In this document: one piece after another, positions 56,377-64,000 of the stretch
How the letters are laid out: the number at the start of each line of letters is the position of its first letter
Numbering within the stretch: the stretch's first letter is position 1
Origin: Endomychus coccineus
Taxonomy: Eukaryota > Arthropoda > Insecta > Coleoptera > Endomychidae
Direction of reading: 5' to 3'
NCBI GenBank assembly: GCA_958510875.1
Contig: OY294067.1
Location: forward strand, 148,478,243 to 148,542,242
DNA: 64,000 bases
Notes under the pieces: model-generated
Told to the model about the DNA's origin: nothing
Database searches by the model: none
Seen by the model: only the letters and a program-made list of their open reading frames with translations
Translations under genes and position numbers: made by a program

Positions 56377-58143
56377 TTATTCGTAATTGTTTTTTGAAAA
56401 TTGAATATGAATTCCTTGTTTATCTTTATGCAATTTTATTATTGATGGAACAGAGGGTTCATAATTCACTTCTGAAATAATGATTTGGTTCTTTCCAAAA
56501 TTTACCGAACAGTCTGCAATTTGGATACCTATTATGGGCTGTTCCTCGTTAGGGTGAATAGTATCTATGTCTGAATCGTTTACATCATCAGGTTCTACTA
56601 TTAAAAATTCAGTTTCCATTTGTCTATCAGGGTCTTCTAGTTCTTCATTGGAGTTTTCTATATAGTCAAAAATTGCTTTGGGGGCTTTAGAATCAGTTAA
56701 AACGTTAAGTTGAATTCGTGATAGAGCATCAGCGTTTTTATTCAAAGTAGTAATAATTTTCTTTTCCTCTGAATTCATATGTTCAGTTCGAACGTTAGAA
56801 ATATCAAATTTTATACTTTCAGTATGTATACTGTTACAATTTGGATTCAAATTTTGTTCATATTCGTCAAATGTTTCTGCTAGTAAATGTTTTGTAGTGT
56901 CTATACTTATTTTTTGTTCTGATCTTGGTGCAACTACAATGCAATTAGATTGAAGGGGTAGTTTATGATAATTTATTTTAATTTTGCAAGTTGGTGTTAT
57001 AAGTAAATCGTTCTTAAGATCTACAGTAGCGTTCAATTTTTTCAGATTGTCTAGTCCTAGTAAACAATGAAAATATTTGTGAAAATTGAATAAGTGAAAT
57101 TTTGAAGAAAGATTTTCCATCTTAAATAGTTTTGAACATTTTATGAGAGTACTATACTTTTCTATTGAAGTGCCATGTGCGGTAGAAATTTGGAATGGGT
57201 CTTTTTCAATTGAATTATTAAAGAATTCTCTTGCGATTTCAGGATTAACGAATGATTTTGTGCTACCAGTATCCAGTAAGAATTTCAAATTATACTGTGG
57301 AAATGTTATGTATGGTAGTTCACTTTGATTATTTGTTAAATTCATAAGATCGAAGGCATTCTCTTCTAAGAAAGAATTATCTACTTCCTTTGGTTCTTCA
57401 GGAATTTCTACAGCGGGTTCATCATTAAAATTATATAATTCTTCGACCACACAGTTTAATCTATTTTTATCGAAATTTCGATATTGATTTTGATTTTGTG
57501 ATTGCTTAGGTCTATAAGTATTTCTAGTTGACATACTCATTGGTGTTTGTTTTGTAAAATTTTGATTTTGATTATATTTGTTAGTGATTGAATTTTTATT
57601 TTGATTGGGTGTATTATTAATATGACCAGATTGTTGCTGATTATTGATATAAGTACTTGGTTTTGGAACAAATAGTGAATTATGAGCATAATTGGTTATT
57701 GGTAAGGTTTGATGTCTTATGATAGGTTTATTTTGATAATTTTGGGTATTAGGCTTCAAATTAAATTTCTTCTGATCAATTTTTTGGTGAGTTATTCCCA
57801 ATTGGAAATCGTTTGTTAGCATATTCAAAGCAAGATTTCGTATATGTGATCCAATAGGTTCTTTTAAGCCACGCAATAATATTCTTGATGCATAATTCCT
57901 AAAGTAGGCTGTTAATACTGCTGCTGCATTTGCGGCGGTATGTGTGGATAAATAAGAAGTTTGCAGATTCAATAAATGCTGAACTCGATTGTAAAAATCG
58001 AAAGGACTTTCGTTTCCTTGTTTTAATTCTGTCATTTCAATATTGAGAGTGTAACAATCTCTTTTATCAGCATATGTAGAGATTAAAGCATTTTTCAACT
58101 GTATCCAATTCGTAATGATACAAGACATCTCTTTTATCAGCAT
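56377..58143 (-). pseudogene. gag-pol: gag-protease fusion frame of element B, RT/RNase H absent
   Basis: 588 open codons. Residues 1-130 are capsid-like (CYTLNIEMTELKQGNESPFDFYN), followed by a long Gln/Asn-rich tail without a clear zinc knuckle. A retropepsin with LKFLLDTGSTKSFVN lies near 57280, then the usual linker. After RTEHMNSEEKK (56790), where RT would start, the frame passes straight to NKNADALSRIQLN (56740), which is the end of RNase H. So about 1 kb of coding sequence has been lost in frame. The tail after that leads to integrase. A protein from this frame could still form particles and be processed, but could not copy RNA. Confidence 0.85.
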
Positions 58144-58164
58144 ATGTAGAGATTAAAGTATTTT

Positions 58165-58365
58165 TCAACTGTATCCAATTCGTAATGATACAAGACGAGA
58201 TGTTGAGAGCAACATCTCCTTTAATTTTGCTAGAATACTTGACATCAGATATTCATTCTGAAAATCATTTACATCTTGAGCATTATAAAATTTGTTAAAT
58301 AATTTTTCACTAATCTCTATGAATCTCGGTAATAATTCAGTTTCTCCATGGACATCTGGAATCAT
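58165..58365 (-). pseudogene. gag: gag N-terminus of element B, shifted by duplication
   Basis: Starts at an ATG (MIPDVHGETELLPRFIEI) and leads into the capsid-like region. The frame is lost where a 70-bp segment is tandemly repeated (58057-58126 and 58127-58196, one mismatch). Since 70 is not a multiple of three, the 588-codon frame downstream is separated from this start. Confidence 0.75.
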
Positions 58366-58720
58366 GTTTAAGTATTCTTATTTAAGAGTTGGGACGGCCA
58401 TATTCGTTGGAGTCCTACTTATTGGAGATCGATTTTTGTGAGGTTGAGTTAGAATCAGAATTTGAACTGTCGGAGTCGATTGAATATTTTGAATAAGAGC
58501 CTCTAATTGACATTAGTACTTAGAGTAAAATAATGGTGAGTATCCTTTCCATGTGGTTTGTCTTGATATGTGTTCAGGACAGCGAAGACTTCCTCGATAT
58601 GCACTCGGGTATTTCTTCTCGTTAAGCTACTCAATCCACCTTACTCGTTACGAATGTTCTAAATAGCCGTTAAATCGTTAACACGAACCGAAAATAATGT
58701 TCACTAATTTTCGATAGGCT

Positions 58721-58739
58721 ATCCTACAACGACTGCGCC

Positions 58740-58740
<1 letters not shown>
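58721..58740 (-). other. Primer binding site of element B, tRNA-Ser type
   Basis: The minus strand reads TGGCGCAGTCGTTGTAGGAT next to the LTR. The first eleven bases match the complement of CCA plus the tRNA-Ser 3' end; after a small insertion TAGGAT also matches. Confidence 0.7.
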
Positions 58741-59719
<979 letters not shown>

Positions 59720-59918
59720 GAACTGGATTCTCGGGTATTGATCCGCGTTGTGTGGTTTCGGTCCTCAAAAGGACCAATTTCACGACGTTTCGGCAAAGTC
59801 GCAGTTGCCATCTTCAGGTGATTCGACCGTAGAGTCTGGAAAATCTAGGCGAATTGACGCTTTCTTGGAGGGACAGGTATTTATATCCCCCGTTATGCTT
59901 GACCTTTGGACTTTCGAA

Positions 59919-60589
59919 CTATTTCACGCTTGGTTGATTCCTACGTGTTTGGCTCCGAGTGACACGTTTGGATGACGTCATTGCGACGCTGGAATCAGCC
60001 GGAAAGTTTCCGTGACCTGTTATACGTGCACTGGATACCACGTTCTCTCTTGTTTTTGGTTGTATCTTCCTACTTTCTAAAGCGGGTTTCCATGTTGCTG
60101 GTAATCTTAGTCCGTCATCTCGTTTGTTAAGACTATGTGGACGTTTCTCGATCTCTATTGCCTCCCTGGTTATTCTGGTGTAGAAGTGTTCAATGTTGGC
60201 TAGAGTCTTTGTGCCGCTGAAGTTGATCATATGGCCAGTACTTCTTACATGTTCAGCTAGTGAAGACGTGGTTTCGTTTTTCGACACAGCGTTTGCATGT
60301 TCAGTCTTTCGCACATCAATGCGTCTGTTGGTCTGTCCGATGTATGTCTTTTCACAATTACCACATGGCACCTCGTACACTCCTTGGCATTCTAGAGGAA
60401 TTCTGTCTTTTGGATTCCGAAGAACATTTTTGATTTTCCTATCTGTTGTGAAGGTTGTTTTGATATCATGACGGCTCAGTATTTTGCAGATTTTGTCAGT
60501 TGTGCCTTTTATGTAAGGTAGAAAAGCGTTTCCCACTGGTTGATCTTCATTGTTGACATCCTTCTCATTTTTGCGTTGAGAGTTATGAA
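59919..60589 (-). pseudogene. Penelope-like GIY-YIG endonuclease part, left copy
   Basis: 205 open codons on the minus strand: NAFLPYIKGTTDKICKILSR, the GIY-YIG hallmark GVYEVPCG...KTYIGQTNRR, RKTEHANAV, LAEHVRSTGHMINF, AIEIEKRP (near 60150), then a basic Ser/Arg-rich tail. Frame intact in this part, but RT is absent, so it can only be an inverted 5'-truncated copy. In live elements this domain nicks target DNA for priming. Confidence 0.85.
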
Positions 60590-60592
60590 TAA

Positions 60593-62048
60593 GTAAGCTC
60601 TATCGGCTCACCATCACATGCATTAGCAAGATTCCTAGCCAAGAAGTTACAACCGCACGTTGAGACAGCATCATCGTATGTGAGGAACGCGGAACACTTT
60701 ATCGAACTTCTAGATATGCAAATAGTAGGACCTGACGACATATTAGTAAGCTTCGACGTAGCATCCTTGTTCACACAAGTACCCATAAACGAAGCCCTAG
60801 AGATCATCCAACATAAATACAAACCGGAAGGATACATTATTGACTTGGCCAAACACTGTGTAGCCAATACTTACTTTATGTACGAGGGACAGCGATATAG
60901 GCAAATCGAAGGAGCACCGATGGGATCACCAATCTCACCAGTGATCGCAAATCTTTTCATGGAGGATTTTGAAATTAAAGCTCTTAACACAGCGCAACTA
61001 AAACCCAAACTTTGGCTCAGATATGTGGATGATATTTTCCTTATTTGGCCACATGGAGAAGGACAACTTAGAGGGTTTCTCGATCACCTGAATGGAATCC
61101 ATGATCGGATAAAATTCACAATAGAAGCCGAAGAGAACAACCAATTACCATTTCTGGATGTTTTGGTAACAAAGAAAACTGACGGCAGTTTGGGACATAC
61201 AGTATTCAGAAAAAAGACCCACACGAACTGATATTTGAATAGTAACTCGCATCACCATCCATCCCAGCTACAATCAGTCGTGAATACCCTCATGACAAGG
61301 TCAAAACGTCTCGCTGATGCGGAGAACTTCGATGGAGAAATGGAAACCATCCGAGCAGCCCTTAGGATGAATGGCTATTCAAGAAAACAGATTCATAACT
61401 CTCAACGCAAAAATGAGAAGGATGTCAACAATGAAGATCAACCAGTGGGAAACGCTTTTCTACCTTACATAAAAGGCACAACTGACAAAATCTGCAAAAT
61501 ACTGAGCCGTCATGATATCAAAACAACCTTCACAACAAATCAAAAATGTTCTTCGGAATCCAAAAGACAGAATTCCTCTAGAATGCCAAGGAGTGTACGA
61601 GGTGCCATGTGGTAATTGTGAAAAGACATACATCGGACAGACCAACAGACGCATTGATGTGCGAAAGACTGAACATGCAAACGCTGTGTCGAAAAACGAA
61701 ACCACGTCTTCACTAGCTGAACATGTAAGAAGTACTGGCCATATGATCAACTTTAGCGGCACAAAGACTCTAGCCAACATTGAACACTTCTACACCAGAA
61801 TAACCAGGGAGGCAATAGAGATCGAGAAACGTCCACGTAGTCTTAACAAACGAGATGACGGACTAAGATTACCAGCAACATGGAAACCCGCTTTAGAAAG
61901 TAGGAAGATACAACCAAAAACAAGAGAGAACGTGGTATCCAGTGCACGTACAACAGGTCACGGAAACTTTCCGGCTGATTCCAGCGTCGCAATGACGCAT
62001 CCAAACGTGTCACTCGGAGCCAAACACGTAGGAATCAACCAAGCGTGA
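60593..62048 (+). pseudogene. Penelope-like RT plus GIY-YIG, right copy
   Basis: The RT part begins in mid-domain at the junction (SSIGSPSHALARFLAKKLQP), with FDVASLFTQVPINEAL, GAPMGSPISPVIANLFME and the catalytic RYVDDIFLIW at 61020. This is the Penelope-type wording, not the LINE or LTR type. Then PFLDVLVTKKTDGSLG and, after a stop at 61229-61231, the linker with HHHPSQLQSVVNTL. The GIY-YIG domain follows, with a frame change near 61540 where 8 bases present in the left copy are missing. GIY-YIG motifs then read as in the left copy to 62048. RT fingers and N-terminus are absent. Inactive. Confidence 0.85.
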
Positions 62049-62283
62049 AATAGTTCGAAAGTCCAAAGGTCAAGCATAACGGGGGATATAAATACCTGTC
62101 CCTCCAAGAAAGCGTCAATTCGCCTAGATTTTCCAGACTCTACGGTCGAATCACCTGAAGATGGCAAATGCGACTTTGCCGAAACGTCGTGAAATTGGTC
62201 CTTTTGAGGACCGAAACCACACAACGCGGATCAATACCCGAGAATCCAGTTCTACACATTACGTCCGCGAGAACCTAAGAAGA

Positions 62284-62388
<105 letters not shown>

Positions 62389-62399
62389 TCATAAAGGGT

Positions 62400-62710
62400 A
62401 CGTTGTAGCCTCCAAAGTAGATACTGGGGGTACGTTGACACCTCATATATGACGTTGTCACCTCCGAATTCGGAGGCGACAAGGTTCTCGCATGTTTTCA
62501 TTGCCTCTGACCTCAGTAGGCTTTCCAGAGCCCTAAACCGAAATTTTTGTCGGAGGCCACAAAGTAGTCTCTATACTCACAAAAGAAATTTTTAGTTCCG
62601 GTATATACCGCTGGCGCTGGTGTTGAACAAAACTTATGGGAAGGGCACGTTGTCGCCTCCGATTATATAAATCTTATTTTTGCATCACATACGTTACGCT
62701 GCCGCCTCCG
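62400..62710. repeat. Cluster of ACGTTG...CCTCCG motifs in both orientations
   Basis: Variants of ACGTTGTCGCCTCCGA occur at about 62400, 62432, 62452, 62647 and 62691, with inverted forms (TCGGAGGCGACAA, TCGGAGGCCACAAA) at about 62468 and 62552. The pair at 62452-62481 forms a near-perfect palindrome around GAATTC. No coding sense. Confidence 0.65.
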
Positions 62711-64000
62711 CTAAATGGCAACGTCGGGAAAGATGTAATGTTCGTATTATTTCTATGAGTATGTGAAGCTCGCGGAATTATAAAATGAGTGCAGTCACAT
62801 ATAACGATGTCATCAAAAACTAAGATGTTCTAAAAATATGCAGTCAGTACCAACAATCATTTAACATTCACAAGCCAACAAATGTTATGACTGTATATAG
62901 TATCACAATATTCAAGGAATATTTATGGTAACATAACCTCTGAATGTTCTTCATAATTTTCATTCGTTTATTAATTAGAATGCACCTAAATATTAAACAC
63001 ATATCTAGTATTTTGAAATAATTCAATTCTTAATGTGGTATATCCTTGATATTTTAATTTGTAGTGCTTTCCATTGAAGGCTGATATTCAAAGATAGCAT
63101 TATGTGAAGTTATCTCATTCGAGCGAGTCTTTACATTTCGCCGACATCTTCGTTGGCGTAGTGAGAACTGGATGTATCGTCACTGTGGACATTCGGCTTA
63201 TGCTAGTTGCGCTTTGATTGTAACAATCGAACATAACAGTGAATGTGTTCGTGCATAGTCGAATCATAATATTAAAAATGGGAAAATTCACAGGAATAGG
63301 TCTCCCGGATACAAAATTATGGTTTGGGTGTGCTTTCTCGGCACTTATCTACTTGGAGTAGTAGGGGACAATCAAAATTTGAGTTTTTTCGTTTCTAAAG
63401 GACCACAGCGAAATTCATAATGTAAAGAATGCTCTTTTCATAATACAGCTCTCAAAAAATCGATGGTGGAAGCCGTTACTTTATGGTAATTTATCATTTT
63501 GATTATATGAAAAAATAACTATTTTGTTTTTATACCACTTTTATTGATGATAACGTGGAAACGTTACTATAGTTTCAACACCGAAGTGCCATCATCAAAC
63601 AATTAGAAAATTATGAAGAAATAAATGAAACAGTTCAAGTATGGATAGAGAAGAGTTGAGTATTGTTGAGATTAAGGGATCAACAAAAATTCCAAAAATA
63701 GGTACATCCTAGGAAAGCACAGTATTATGTGGTAAACATAGCAACAATTTGTGAATCAGTGTGATTATAATTTAATATTCTAAGAACTATTTGAAGAGCG
63801 GTTTGAAAGACAGTACAGTATTACATAGTAAACAAGGTTACAATTTGTGAAATAGTGTGATCATAATTTAATATTCTAAGGATTATTTCAAGAGTGGTTT
63901 GAAAGACACATGAAAAGATCACTTCGATATAGGTCCATTGAGGATATTTTTATTACAGCTCTTGACACCTTTATAAATTTCTATCGATTCTAATGTATTC
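62711..64000. other. No gene; 96-bp tandem duplication at 63720-63910
   Basis: AT-rich sequence. CAGTATTAT...GTGTGATTATAATTTAATATTC...GGTTTGAAAGACA starts at 63720 and again at 63816, with several substitutions, giving two units of about 96 bases. Nothing else was recognised up to the window end. Confidence 0.6.

Overview
The window looks like AT-rich insect nuclear DNA in which almost everything is transposon debris. The only host gene fragment I can support is one exon on the minus strand at 18312-18611. It encodes an immunoglobulin domain of the Dpr (defective proboscis extension response) type, with good splice sites at both ends and the usual phases. Together with errantivirus-like, BEL/Pao, Penelope-like, jockey/CR1-like and Polinton-like sequences, this points to an insect. 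I cannot name the order. Much of the window may be dpr intron, but that is inference.

Layout. 1-7497: an old errantivirus-like LTR element (gag, pol, env; plus strand) inserted in a BEL/Pao element that resumes at 7498-8603. 10159-11191: a non-autonomous hAT-like element with 8-bp target duplications. 12300-14450: a second BEL/Pao copy carrying a MULE-type insertion. 15050-16465: a third BEL/Pao fragment on the minus strand. 16493-17257 and 38784-39731: roughly 475-bp tandem units, each with a tRNA-like core, in opposite orientations. 20379-20841: a near-perfect 225-bp inverted repeat whose two arms each fold as a complete hammerhead-ribozyme motif. 22250-26620: decayed Polinton/Maverick-like integrase, a capsid-like reading frame and a Cys-rich CXC-type relic. 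28028-36594: non-LTR retrotransposon fragments of at least three kinds, followed by a 42-bp minisatellite. 39735-43305: two Tc1/mariner-like elements, one of them a fold-back. 46920-47890: a degenerate array of about 139-bp units. 49877-52635: more LINE fragments. 53393-58973: a younger errantivirus-like element on the minus strand with 234-bp LTRs and a TATA target duplication; it has lost RT and RNase H in frame, and a SINE sits in its env. 59612-62285: two Penelope-like copies head to head, flanked by (TA)n. 62400-64000: a cluster of short ACGTTG/CCTCC motifs and a 96-bp tandem duplication.

No transposon here appears able to move on its own; every copy has stops, frameshifts, truncations or missing domains. 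The points most worth following are the paired hammerhead motifs and other hammerhead-like folds near Penelope-type ends, the RT-less errantivirus-like element, and the same Glu-to-Gly change at the integrase catalytic position in two separate errantivirus-like elements. All family assignments come from reading translations and motifs by eye; no database search was run.
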